From positions 558,001 through 622,000 of the forward strand of contig NZ_SJKD01000005.1 of assembly GCF_004331485.1 (NCBI RefSeq): a stretch of 64,000 nucleotides of DNA, read 5' to 3'. Both the position numbers and the translations under genes were made by a program. Source of the stretch: Kribbella capetownensis (GTDB taxonomy: Bacteria > Actinomycetota > Actinomycetes > Propionibacteriales > Kribbellaceae). Every line of letters begins with the position of its first letter. The stretch's first letter is position 1. The notes below the pieces were generated by a model. It worked only from the letters and a program-made list of their open reading frames with translations, did not search any database and was not told where the DNA came from. Below, piece after piece: positions 42,921 to 51,456 of this stretch.

Positions 42921-45092
42921 ATGGCCAATCTGCTGTACCGGCTCGGCCGGTTCTCCTACCAGCGCCGGCGGCTCGTCGCCGCTGTCTGGGCGGTCTTCCT
43001 CGTCGCGCTGGGGGTAGCCGCGCTCACTCTCGGCGGCAAGACCGCGAACACGTTCTCGATCCCCGGCACCGAGTCGCAGCGCGCGCTCGACGCTCTCAAG
43101 CAGGAATTGCCTGCGGCGAGCGGCGCGTCGGCCACGGTCGTGGTGAAGGCACCTGACGGCAAGACGCTCGCCGACCCGACCGTGAAGGCCGCCGTCGGCG
43201 CGGCCGTCGCCAAGGTCGCGAAGGTGCCCGAGGTCGTCGGCGCGGTCGACCCCTTCACCAGCAAGGCGATCAGCCCGGACGGCAGCACCGGCCTGATCAG
43301 TGTCCAGTTCAGCAAGCCCGCCGATGAGCTCTCCAAACAGAGCACCGAGGCGTACGACGGCCTGAGCGGACTCAGCTCCGGGGACCTCAAGGTCGTCCCG
43401 GGCGGCCAGGTCGTCGGCGGCGTACCCGAGATCGGGGCGACCGAGGTGATCGGCGTGGTCGTCGCCGGAATCGTCCTGGTCGTCACGTTCGGTTCGCTGG
43501 TCGCGGCCGGGATGACGCTGCTGACGGCGCTGCTCGGGGTGCTGGCCGGGATGGCCGGTCTGTTCATCGTGACCGCGTTCACCGATGTGTCGTCGACGGC
43601 ACCGATTCTTGCGCTGATGCTCGGGCTCGCGGTCGGCATCGACTACGCGTTGTTCATCAGCTCGCGGCACCGCAGCCAGCTCGCGGAGGGGATGGATCCC
43701 GAGGAGTCTGTTGCCCGCGCGACGGCGACCGCTGGATCGGCGGTGCTGTTCGCGGGTGCGACGGTCGTCATCGCGCTGGCCGGTCTGTCCGTTGTCGGCG
43801 TTCCGTTCCTGACGGCGATGGGCTTCGCGGCGGCCGCGACGGTGCTGACCGCCGTACTGGTCGCGCTCACGCTGCTGCCCGCGATGCTCGGGTTCGTCGG
43901 GAACCGGATCCTCCCCCGCAAGATCCGCAAGGCGCCGGCCAGCGCGCCGAAGGAAGGCTTCGGCTTCCGTTGGGGGCGGTTGGTTACCCGGTTCCATGTG
44001 CCGATCGTTGCCATCGGCATCATCGGACTGGGGCTGCTGGCGATTCCGGCCAAGGACATGCGGCTCGCGCTGCCTGATGGAGCATCGGCTGCGGCCGGGA
44101 CGAACCAGCGGGTCGCGTACGACCTGACCGCTGAGGCGTTCGGAGCAGGTGCCAATGGTCCGCTCGTCGTCGTTGTGAAGAGCAACGACCCGGCGAAGTC
44201 CGGCGCACTCGTGCAGCAGGTGCTCGCGAAGACGCAGGGCATGCACGACGTGGTCGCGGCACAGCCCGGTCCGGCGAGCCGGGACGGGTCGACCCGGCTG
44301 CTGCAGATCATTCCGCAGAGCGGACCGGCCACCGAAGCGACCGCGGACCTGGTGAAGGATCTGCGGTCGGCGGTCAACCCGCTGGCCACCGGCGACGCGA
44401 GCATCTCGGTGACCGGTAACACGGCGGTCGGGGTCGATGTGTCGAACAAGCTGTCCGACGCGTTGCCGACGTACCTGTTCGTGGTTATCGGGCTCTCGTT
44501 CCTGCTGTTGCTGCTGGCGTTCCGGTCACTGCTCGTGCCGCTGAAGGCGACGCTCGGATTCGTGCTGACGATCGGGGCGACGTTCGGGATCACGATCGCC
44601 GTGTTCCAGCAGGGCTGGGCAGCAAGCCTGGTCGGGGTCGACTCCCCCGGGCCGCTGGTCAGCTTCCTGCCGATCATCATGATGGGCGTGCTGTTCGGGC
44701 TGGCGATGGACTACGAGGTCTTCATCGTGTCCCGGGTGCGGGAGGAGTTCGTGCACGGGCGGCACGCGACCGACGCGACGATCCAAGGCATCGGGCACGG
44801 CGCGCGAGTGGTGACCGCGGCAGCACTCATCATGGCGTCGGTGTTCGCCGGCTTCATCCTGGTGCACGACCCGATCATCAAGGCGATCGGCTTCGGCCTG
44901 ACCATCGGCGTACTGATCGACGCCTTCGTGGTCCGGATGACGTTCGTCCCGGCAGTGCTGTCACTCCTCGGCGACCGCGCCTGGTGGTTCCCGAACTGGC
45001 TCGACCGCATCACCCCCAAAGTAGACATCGAAGGCGAAAGCCTGCGCGTGGAAGGAAACCCCGAGCCCAAGGAAGTCGTCTACATCCGCTGA
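42921..45092 (+). CDS. MMPL/RND-type membrane transporter
   Basis: 723 residues with the MMPL duplicated plan: one N-terminal helix (LVAAVWAVFLVALGVAAL), an extracytoplasmic loop (about residues 45-165), five helices, a second loop (about 365-505) and five more helices. The family residues GIDYALF and AMDYEVFI are in TM4 and TM10, where the Asp-Tyr pair carries protons. It exports lipids or drugs across the plasma membrane. The C-terminus overlaps the convergent nuclease gene by 132 bases. Probably regulated by the upstream TetR. Confidence 0.95.
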   Translation: MANLLYRLGRFSYQRRRLVAAVWAVFLVALGVAALTLGGKTANTFSIPGTESQRALDALKQELPAASGASATVVVKAPDGKTLADPTVKAAVGAAVAKVAKVPEVVGAVDPFTSKAISPDGSTGLISVQFSKPADELSKQSTEAYDGLSGLSSGDLKVVPGGQVVGGVPEIGATEVIGVVVAGIVLVVTFGSLVAAGMTLLTALLGVLAGMAGLFIVTAFTDVSSTAPILALMLGLAVGIDYALFISSRHRSQLAEGMDPEESVARATATAGSAVLFAGATVVIALAGLSVVGVPFLTAMGFAAAATVLTAVLVALTLLPAMLGFVGNRILPRKIRKAPASAPKEGFGFRWGRLVTRFHVPIVAIGIIGLGLLAIPAKDMRLALPDGASAAAGTNQRVAYDLTAEAFGAGANGPLVVVVKSNDPAKSGALVQQVLAKTQGMHDVVAAQPGPASRDGSTRLLQIIPQSGPATEATADLVKDLRSAVNPLATGDASISVTGNTAVGVDVSNKLSDALPTYLFVVIGLSFLLLLLAFRSLLVPLKATLGFVLTIGATFGITIAVFQQGWAASLVGVDSPGPLVSFLPIIMMGVLFGLAMDYEVFIVSRVREEFVHGRHATDATIQGIGHGARVVTAAALIMASVFAGFILVHDPIIKAIGFGLTIGVLIDAFVVRMTFVPAVLSLLGDRAWWFPNWLDRITPKVDIEGESLRVEGNPEPKEVVYIR

Positions 45093-45908
45093 ACGGACGC
45101 GTGGGGCATCGGTACCCGCCGGTGCCCCATCCTGAAGCAGGCTCGATGCATCCCCCACCCGGTACGGCGCATAGCTCTCCGCTGAGATGGAAACCCGGCC
45201 CGCCAGGATAGAGCTGGGGATGACGTAGATGCTGCCGTCGCCGAGAACAATGAAGAACAAGTCGATCGACTCGGGGTCGTAGGGCATCTTGCCGGCGGAC
45301 TTGTCGAGGACGTAGGGGCGTCGTCCGATGCCGACGTGCCAGTAGCCCCTTCCGTTGCGGGACGCACAGGACTTCACCTGTACACGTTGAACTCCTTTGG
45401 ACGTCGTCACCAGCAAGTCGTACTCCTGTGGCTCGATCGGCAGGGCAACCGCACATCCGTGCAGGGTGAACCACGCCATCGCCAGCGCAGCCGCCGCCGT
45501 TCGCAGCGTCTCCAGCCGGAGCGGCTCTCTGAAGACGTCTTCCGCTGGCGCCGAACGATCCAACTGTCTGAGATGTGTGCAATCCAGTCCGAGCCGGATG
45601 GCGTGTCCCTTGACCCGCACCCGGTTCTCCCCGTTGTCGATGACACCGAGACCGGCCAGCACGTCCGCCCAACAGCTTGATCCAGGAACGGCTTCACGCA
45701 GCAACTGATCGGACCAACGACGCTGCCCGGTGAAGTGGGTCGTATCCAGATCGAGGCGGGCGGCGTGCCGCTTGATCGTCCGAATGACGCCTGCCGACTT
45801 GTCCTTCAGCCCGAGCGTGCGGGCAACCGCACGCCAGGACTGACTGTTCGCTACCGCCTGTCGCAGTTCAGCATCGTTCCAGGTTCGCTTGTCCCTCGTC
45901 GCGGCCAT
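44961..45908 (-). CDS. PD-(D/E)XK nuclease resembling group I intron endonucleases (PDDEXK_5)
   Basis: 315 residues. The N-terminal part has repeated helix-turn modules: WNDAELRQAVANSQSWRAVA, LRTLG, then WSDQLLREAVPGSSCWADVL, each followed by a K/R-H-A-x-R-L-x-L-D segment. The nuclease core is PIEPQEYDLLVTTSKGVQRV followed by QVKSC, giving the Asp and Gln-x-Lys of PD-(D/E)XK, then YDPESIDLFFIVLGDGSIYV and IPSSIL. This resembles PDDEXK_5 proteins of free-standing homing endonucleases. Its last 132 bases lie inside the MMPL gene on the other strand. Confidence 0.8.
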   Translation of the reverse strand: MAATRDKRTWNDAELRQAVANSQSWRAVARTLGLKDKSAGVIRTIKRHAARLDLDTTHFTGQRRWSDQLLREAVPGSSCWADVLAGLGVIDNGENRVRVKGHAIRLGLDCTHLRQLDRSAPAEDVFREPLRLETLRTAAAALAMAWFTLHGCAVALPIEPQEYDLLVTTSKGVQRVQVKSCASRNGRGYWHVGIGRRPYVLDKSAGKMPYDPESIDLFFIVLGDGSIYVIPSSILAGRVSISAESYAPYRVGDASSLLQDGAPAGTDAPRVRSADVDDFLGLGVSFHAQAFAFDVYFGGDAVEPVREPPGAVAEE

Positions 45909-45920
45909 GGATCAAACGTA

Positions 45921-45952
45921 AAGAGGGGCACCGACAGATCGGTGCCCCTCTT
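45921..45952 (-). terminator. Terminator of the tRNA-Pro transcript
   Basis: A perfect 14-bp stem AAGAGGGGCACCGA / TCGGTGCCCCTCTT with a four-base loop, followed on the minus strand by TTTACGTTTG. It lies six bases after the tRNA 3' end and 13 bases before the nuclease start, insulating that gene. Confidence 0.88.
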
Positions 45953-45957
45953 CGGAG

Positions 45958-46032
45958 TCGGGCTGGGGAGATTTGAACTCCCGCTCTCCGGTCCCCCAGA
46001 CCGGCGCGTTAACCAAACTACGCTACAGCCCG
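45958..46032 (-). tRNA. tRNA-Pro (anticodon GGG)
   Basis: The minus strand folds into a full cloverleaf: acceptor CGGGCTG/CAGCCCG, D-stem GCG/CGC, anticodon stem CCGGT/ACCGG with loop CTGGGGG (anticodon GGG), and T-stem GGGAG/CTCCC with TTCAAAT. The discriminator base is A at 45958; CCA is not encoded. Confidence 0.97.
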
Positions 46033-46102
46033 ATGCTCGCCTCACACAGGCGAGCGGAGTACACCTTACCTCATCCGAGGGGGTGCTCTGACCGGCGCCC
46101 GG

Positions 46103-47482
46103 TCAGCGTTTCTTGTTCTTCTGGCGGGCTCGGATCTGGACGTGGACGGGGCTGCCGACGAAGCCGAAGTCCTCGCGGAGGCGGCGCTCGATGAAGCGCT
46201 GGTACGACGGCTCGATCTGGCCCGAGGTGAAGATCGCGAACGTCGGCGGCATGGTGGTGGCCTGGGTGCCGAACAGGATCTTCGGCTGCTTGCCGGAGCG
46301 GACCGGGTGCGGGTGCGCCGCCACCAGACGGCCGAGGAAGGCGTTCAGCTGGCCGGTCGGGACGCGGGTCTGCCAGCCCTCGAGCGCAGCCTCGATGGCT
46401 GGGACAAGCTTCTCCATGTGCCGGCCGGTCAGCGCGCTGATGTTCACCCGAGGCGCCCAGCGGAACTGCACCAGGTCGCGGTCGATCTCGCGCTCCAGGT
46501 AGTAGCGCCGGTCCTCGTCGACCAGGTCCCACTTGTTGTACGCGATCACGAGCGCCTTGCCGGCCTCCTCGACCGCGTTCATGATCCGGATGTCCTGCTC
46601 CGACATCGTCTCCGAGGCGTCCACGACGACCACGACGACCTCGGCCCGCTCGATCGCGGCGTTGGTCCGCAGTGAGGCGTAGTACTCGTGGCCCTGCGCG
46701 TTCTTCACCTTGCGCCGGATGCCGGCGGTGTCGATGAACCGCCACTCCTTGCCCGCCAGCGTGATCAGCTCGTCCACCGGGTCGACCGTCGTCCCGGCGA
46801 CGTCGCTGACGACGACGCGGTCCTCCTTGGCCACCTTGTTCAGCAGGGAGGACTTGCCCACGTTCGGCTTGCCGACGATCGCGATCCGGCGCGGTCCGCC
46901 GGCCTCGCCGTCGCGCTCCGGCGGCGCCTCGGGCAGAGCCTCGAGAACCGCGTCGAGCATGTCGCCGGTGCCGCGGCCGTGCATGCCCGAGACCGGGAAC
47001 GGCTCGCCGATCCCGAGGCTCCACAGGTTCATCGCCTCGGACTCGATCCGCTGGTCGTCGACCTTGTTCGCGGCCAGGACGACCGGCTTGCCGGACTTGC
47101 GCAGTACGCGGACGACTGCCTCGTCGGCGTCGGTGATGCCGACTGTCGCGTCCACCACGAACAGGACCGCGTCGGCGGCGTTGATGGCGACTTCGGCCTG
47201 GGCGGCGACCAGCGCGGCCATCCCGACCGCGTCCGGGTCCCAGCCGCCGGTGTCGACGACGGTGAAGCCCCGGCCGGCCCAGTTGGCGTCGTACGACACG
47301 CGGTCGCGGGTGACACCCGGGGTGTCCTCGACGACGGCCTCGCGGCGGCCGATGATGCGGTTCACCAGCGTGGACTTGCCCACGTTCGGCCGGCCGACGA
47401 TCGCGAGCACCGGCAGCGGACCGGTGTCCTCACGGTCGTGCGTAGGCTCGGCAAAGTCGTAGCCGGTGGGCAGGTCACTCAT
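46103..47482 (-). CDS. der: Ribosome biogenesis GTPase Der (EngA)
   Basis: Essential GTPase with two G domains and a C-terminal KH-like domain, needed for 50S subunit maturation. G1 motifs are GRPNVGKST (Lys36) and GKPNVGKSS (Lys210); NKVD and NKWD are the G4 motifs; DTGG and DTAG are the G3 motifs. The 459 residues fit. The ATG overlaps the end of the acyltransferase gene by eight bases. It is the last gene of aroH-tyrA-cmk-plsC-der, ending upstream of the tRNA. Confidence 0.97.
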   Translation of the reverse strand: MSDLPTGYDFAEPTHDREDTGPLPVLAIVGRPNVGKSTLVNRIIGRREAVVEDTPGVTRDRVSYDANWAGRGFTVVDTGGWDPDAVGMAALVAAQAEVAINAADAVLFVVDATVGITDADEAVVRVLRKSGKPVVLAANKVDDQRIESEAMNLWSLGIGEPFPVSGMHGRGTGDMLDAVLEALPEAPPERDGEAGGPRRIAIVGKPNVGKSSLLNKVAKEDRVVVSDVAGTTVDPVDELITLAGKEWRFIDTAGIRRKVKNAQGHEYYASLRTNAAIERAEVVVVVVDASETMSEQDIRIMNAVEEAGKALVIAYNKWDLVDEDRRYYLEREIDRDLVQFRWAPRVNISALTGRHMEKLVPAIEAALEGWQTRVPTGQLNAFLGRLVAAHPHPVRSGKQPKILFGTQATTMPPTFAIFTSGQIEPSYQRFIERRLREDFGFVGSPVHVQIRARQKNKKR

Positions 47483-48203
47483 CAGGGTCCTTCTTGTCTG
47501 GCCCGCCCGGGAGAGGGTGGCCGGTGGCTTCGACGGCCGCCTTCATATGGGCTCGCAGCACGTCGCCGATCTGGTCGGCAACCGCTCGTACGTCGGAGTG
47601 CCTCCGGGGAAATGGTACGCGGTCAACCGTGAAGACCTCGCCATAGACGACGTCGATCGGGCTCCCGGTGGGTGGGAAGCCCTCCACATCGGCGTGCGGC
47701 AGCCGGGTCCCGAGCAGCGCCACCGGCAGGATCGGCGCACCCGTGACCATGGCCAGATATGCCACTCCGCCCCGGATCGTGCCGAAGTCGCCCGCGCCAC
47801 GGGTCCCCTCCGGGTAGATGTTCAGCACCCGGCCGTCCCGCAGTACCTGGATCGACTTCCGCACCGCGAGCGGGTCGTACGACGACCTGTCGACGGGGAT
47901 CTGACCGATCCGGCGCAGCAACCAGCCCTGCAGGCCGCCGAAGGCCTCGATCTTGCCGAGTTGGTGCAGCATCCGGGGCGCGATCGCCCCGAGCAGCGGT
48001 CCGTCCAGCAGGCTGAGGTGATTCGGGGTCATCAGCACCGGCCCGGTCAGTGGGAACCGGGCCTCGTGGTGGACGGTCAGCTTGTACTTGTACTGGAAGT
48101 ACGGCTTGGCGACCATGCGCATCGGCAGCGCGAGCCGGTACGGCAACGGACGCAGGTCGGCAGTGCTGGGCAGCTCCAGGTGCCCGGTGACTTCTGCTGT
48201 CAT
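47475..48203 (-). CDS. 1-acyl-sn-glycerol-3-phosphate acyltransferase family protein
   Basis: 242 residues of the PlsC family, making phosphatidic acid from lysophosphatidate at the membrane. The HX4D motif is NHLSLLD (His62, Asp67) and the glycerol-phosphate site is IYPEGTR (131-135). The start is ATG at 48201-48203, overlapping the cmk stop by four bases; a longer frame further upstream has no support. The cmk-plsC-der order is common in actinomycetes. Confidence 0.92.
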   Translation of the reverse strand: MTAEVTGHLELPSTADLRPLPYRLALPMRMVAKPYFQYKYKLTVHHEARFPLTGPVLMTPNHLSLLDGPLLGAIAPRMLHQLGKIEAFGGLQGWLLRRIGQIPVDRSSYDPLAVRKSIQVLRDGRVLNIYPEGTRGAGDFGTIRGGVAYLAMVTGAPILPVALLGTRLPHADVEGFPPTGSPIDVVYGEVFTVDRVPFPRRHSDVRAVADQIGDVLRAHMKAAVEATGHPLPGGPDKKDPDE

Positions 48204-48880
48204 GACTCCCGGCGCGCGGCCTCGGCCTCCTTCGCAAGCCGGCTGATCACGTCGATGACCTCCTCCAGGGACAGATGCGTCGAGTCGATGGTGACAGCAC
48301 CGTCGGAGGCGACCTGGAACTCCGACACGGTCGCGTCGTCGGCGTCGCGGCGGACGATCTGGTCGCGGAGCTGCTCGGCTGTCACCGAACCGGCGGCCAG
48401 CTCGGCGCCGCGGCGCGCCATCCGGGCGTCCTGGTCCGCGGTGAGCAGCACCTTCAGCTCGGCGTCGGTCGCGACCACGGTGGCTATGTCCCGGCCCTCG
48501 ACCACGATCCCGCCGCTCGGCTGGGCGGCGTCGATGACGGCGCGCTGCCGCCGGATCAGCTCCTTGCGGACGTCGAGGTTGGTGGCGATCTTGGAGACCG
48601 TCTCGCTGATCCGCGGCTCCCGGATCGCGGCCGTCACGTCGGTGCCGTCGGCGATGACGAACTGTCGCGTGGGGTCGGTGCTGATCTCCAGCCGCAGCTC
48701 CCGCGCCCGCTCCGCAACCGCAGCGGTGTTGTCGAGATCGAGACCGTGCTCCATCGCCGACCACGTCACCGCGCGGTACGTCGCTCCGGTGTCCAGAAAG
48801 CGCAACCCCAGCCGGCTGGCGACGCCGCGGGCGGTGCTCGACTTGCCGGAGCCGCTCGGGCCGTCCACAGCGATGATCAT
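48200..48880 (-). CDS. cmk: Cytidylate kinase
   Basis: Phosphorylates CMP and dCMP. The P-loop is GPSGSGKSS at residues 6-14 of the ATG form MIIAVDGPSG; the family motifs DTGATYRAVT and VVEGRDIATVV follow. The 226 residues from this start fit the family. An alternative GTG at 48919 directly follows the tyrA TAG stop and adds 13 residues; it could be the true reinitiation start. It overlaps plsC by four bases. Confidence 0.94.
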   Translation of the reverse strand: MIIAVDGPSGSGKSSTARGVASRLGLRFLDTGATYRAVTWSAMEHGLDLDNTAAVAERARELRLEISTDPTRQFVIADGTDVTAAIREPRISETVSKIATNLDVRKELIRRQRAVIDAAQPSGGIVVEGRDIATVVATDAELKVLLTADQDARMARRGAELAAGSVTAEQLRDQIVRRDADDATVSEFQVASDGAVTIDSTHLSLEEVIDVISRLAKEAEAARRES

Positions 48881-48919
48881 GGCCCAGAGATTACCTGTGG
48901 CCGGGGACAACCCGGGCAC

Positions 48920-49984
48920 CTACCGGTGCACGACCCAGCCCCGCTCGGTCAGTACGTCGACCAACTGGTCGACCGAGCCCGGTTTGACCGCCAACTCGAC
49001 CTCACCGACCGGGCGTCCCGGGCTGTGGTCGATCCGCAGGTCCTCGACGTTCGCACCCGACTCGGCGGCGTCGGCGAACAGCCGGGCCAGCTGGCCGGGC
49101 CGGTCCGGGATCGTGACCAGAACGGTGACGAGATCGATGTGCGGCGTACCGTGCTTGCCCGGCACGCGGACCGCGCCGGACACGCCCTGTCCGAGGATCG
49201 AGGTCAGCTCCTCGCCGGCCTCTTCCTTGCCCAGGGCAACGAGGACTCGGTCGAGCTCGCCGCGGATCTGCTCGAGCAGACCGGTCAGAGCCGTCGAGTT
49301 CGCGGACACGATCTGGGTCCACAGCTTCGGGTCGCCGGCCGCGATCCGGGTGACGTCCCGGACACCCTGACCGGACAACTGCAGATGTGAGCTCGGGGCG
49401 TCGGCCAGCGTGCCGGCGGCGAGCGCCGACATCAGGTGCGGCAAGTGCGACACCCGGGCGACAGCAAGGTCGTGGTCCTCGACCGACAGCTCGACAGTCC
49501 GCGCGCCCGACGCCTCGGCCAGCCGTCGAACCAACTCGACCGCGTCCGCAGCGCTGGTCTCGTGCGGAGTGATCGCCCAGGTCGCGCCATCGAACAGGTC
49601 CGCGCGACCGGCCAGCGGGCCGTTCCGCTCCGACCCTGCCATCGGGTGGCTGCCGACGTACCGACTGAGGTCTGTCGTGAGCTTGCGTGCATCGGCCAAC
49701 GGCTTGGACTTCACGCTGGCCGCGTCTGTGACGATCGCGTCGGTCTGCTCGAGCTGCTCGGCGATCACCGCACCGACGTGATCCGGCGGTACGGCGACGA
49801 CCACGAGTTGCGGCTCGATCTGGACCAGCCGGGAGCCGGCGCCGATGCGCTCAGCCATCAAAGCGCTGTCCGGGTTGGCGTCGACCAACTCCACGACCAC
49901 ACCGAGCCGGGCCAGCGCCAGGCCGATCGACGTACCGATCAGGCCGGTCCCGACGATTCGGACCGGACCCCGCAGCTCACTCAT
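48920..49984 (-). CDS. tyrA: Prephenate dehydrogenase with ACT domain
   Basis: Oxidative decarboxylation of prephenate in tyrosine synthesis. 354 residues: NAD-binding VRIVGTGLIGTSIGLALARL at the N-terminus, the catalytic-region GSHPMAGSERNG, and a C-terminal ACT domain (about residues 275-354, HIDLVTVLVTIPDRPGQLAR) for feedback control. It starts three bases after aroH, whose product makes its substrate, and is joined to cmk. Confidence 0.95.
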   Translation of the reverse strand: MSELRGPVRIVGTGLIGTSIGLALARLGVVVELVDANPDSALMAERIGAGSRLVQIEPQLVVVAVPPDHVGAVIAEQLEQTDAIVTDAASVKSKPLADARKLTTDLSRYVGSHPMAGSERNGPLAGRADLFDGATWAITPHETSAADAVELVRRLAEASGARTVELSVEDHDLAVARVSHLPHLMSALAAGTLADAPSSHLQLSGQGVRDVTRIAAGDPKLWTQIVSANSTALTGLLEQIRGELDRVLVALGKEEAGEELTSILGQGVSGAVRVPGKHGTPHIDLVTVLVTIPDRPGQLARLFADAAESGANVEDLRIDHSPGRPVGEVELAVKPGSVDQLVDVLTERGWVVHR

Positions 49985-49987
49985 GGG

Positions 49988-50356
49988 TCACTGGGCGCCC
50001 GTCAGGTCCGGCCGGAGCGCGACGGCGCCGTGCAGGTAGACATGCTGGATCTTCTCCCGGGACCGCTGGGTCTCGGTGTGCACCATCATCCGGACCACCC
50101 GCGGCAGCGCGTGCGGCACCGCAATCTCCTGCATGCACATCAGCGGTACGTCGGTCAGCCCGATCTGCCGGCCCGCCACCGCCGGGAACTCCGAGTGCAG
50201 GTCCGGCGTGACGGTGAACAGGATGCTGATCAGATCCTCGTTCTCCAGATCGTTCGCCTCCAGGACCGCCCGCACCAGCTCGGCGGACCGCTCGAGCAGA
50301 TGCTCGCGCTCGTCCACGTCGAGCTGGGTGGCACCCCGGATCGCCCGTACCGCCAC
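49988..50356 (-). CDS. aroH: Chorismate mutase, AroH type
   Basis: Converts chorismate to prephenate. 122 residues from a GTG at 50354-50356 with GAGGAGG about six bases upstream. VRAIRGATQLDVDE opens the AroH trimeric fold; the middle FTVTPDLHSEFPA and the late HVYLHGAVALRPD are typical, with catalytic-type arginines at both ends. It opens the aroH-tyrA-cmk operon. A longer upstream frame to 50533 runs into the AraC gene and is rejected. Confidence 0.92.
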   Translation of the reverse strand: MAVRAIRGATQLDVDEREHLLERSAELVRAVLEANDLENEDLISILFTVTPDLHSEFPAVAGRQIGLTDVPLMCMQEIAVPHALPRVVRMMVHTETQRSREKIQHVYLHGAVALRPDLTGAQ

Positions 50357-50462
50357 GTGTCCGCCTCCTCGCTCAGGTGTTCTTGTCTGTCTCAACACTA
50401 GGCCAGTGCCGCCACAGAGTGGACAGCCGTCTCGGATTCTGCCACCGCGGCAGGCCCCGGAG

Positions 50463-51368
50463 TCAGCCGCTCCGGGCGGCCTCCAGCAGCCGGCGGGCCA
50501 CCGGAAGCAGTCCGGCCTCGCGCACCGGCGCAAGCGGATCGGACAGCTGCCGTCGACGCCGGAACGTGCCCGGCGGTTCGCCGTACGCGAGGGAGAAGCG
50601 CCGTGAGAAGTGGTACGGATTGCTGTAGCCGCCGTCGGACGCGATCTCCGCGATCGTCGCGTTCGTCCGCAGCAGAGCGGTCGCCGCGCGCGCCAGCCGA
50701 ATCAGATCCAGGGCGTACGCCGGTCCGCAGTCGTACCGCTCCCGAAAGAGCCGGTGCAGGTGTCCAGCCGACAGATTCGCCGCAGCGGCCAGCTCAGGCA
50801 CCGAGATGATCCGCGGCCCGCGCCTGGCCCACACGGTCGCAACGTGGTCGACCATGCGCCGAACACCGTCCGGCATCTCCTCACGCGAAGCGCCGACCGG
50901 AGCGCTGAGGAAGACCTCCAGCATCGTCGCCACCAGCCGGTCACTGTGCCCCGGAACCGACTCCGGTACGCCGGCCAGATCCAGCAGGTACGTGCACAGC
51001 TCGTCGAGCAGCCCCGGATCAGACCTCGGTCGCACCGAGGGCCAACTCGAAGGAGCACCGAGTCCGCCGAAGTCCTCGATCTGGAAGTGCACGTAGGCGT
51101 GCCGCGACCACTGATCACAGTCCCAGATATAGGCATCCCGGTTGCCGCGCCGAGCCAACGCCACCGTTCCGGGGCGCAGTTCCTCTTCGACCGTCACTTG
51201 ATGGACCCCGGCGTCGTCGTACACCTCGGTCCGCCACAGCGCCGAACCGTGCAGGAGCCAGAGCAATTCGAAGTTCGGCAGCCAGCGCGGACCGTACGTT
51301 GCCCCGGGCGCATAGTCCGCGACCTGGACCACGGAGTTCACGCTGATCACCGGTGGTCGCGATGTCAC
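50463..51368 (-). CDS. AraC family regulator
   Basis: 301 residues from the GTG at 51366-51368. The N-terminal cupin-like sensor (PGATYGPRWLPNFELLWLLH) is followed by two C-terminal HTH motifs (ISVPELAAAANLSAGHLHRL; TIAEIASDGGYSNPYHFSRR), the second with the AraC signature. It is divergent from the phytanoyl-CoA dioxygenase-like gene (88 bases between starts) and likely controls it. Confidence 0.9.
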   Translation of the reverse strand: MTSRPPVISVNSVVQVADYAPGATYGPRWLPNFELLWLLHGSALWRTEVYDDAGVHQVTVEEELRPGTVALARRGNRDAYIWDCDQWSRHAYVHFQIEDFGGLGAPSSWPSVRPRSDPGLLDELCTYLLDLAGVPESVPGHSDRLVATMLEVFLSAPVGASREEMPDGVRRMVDHVATVWARRGPRIISVPELAAAANLSAGHLHRLFRERYDCGPAYALDLIRLARAATALLRTNATIAEIASDGGYSNPYHFSRRFSLAYGEPPGTFRRRRQLSDPLAPVREAGLLPVARRLLEAARSG

Positions 51369-51456
51369 GAACAGATAGTAGAGCGCGCGCCCGCGACATT
51401 GGCCGTCCCGCCGTGCTCTGAGACGGTGAAGCCGGTCATCGCCAACCCAAGGCCGG

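Noticed and set aside
50357..50533. N-terminal extension of chorismate mutase to 50533
   Set aside because: It overlaps the AraC gene, is Cys/Arg-rich, and the GTG at 50356 has a good ribosome site.
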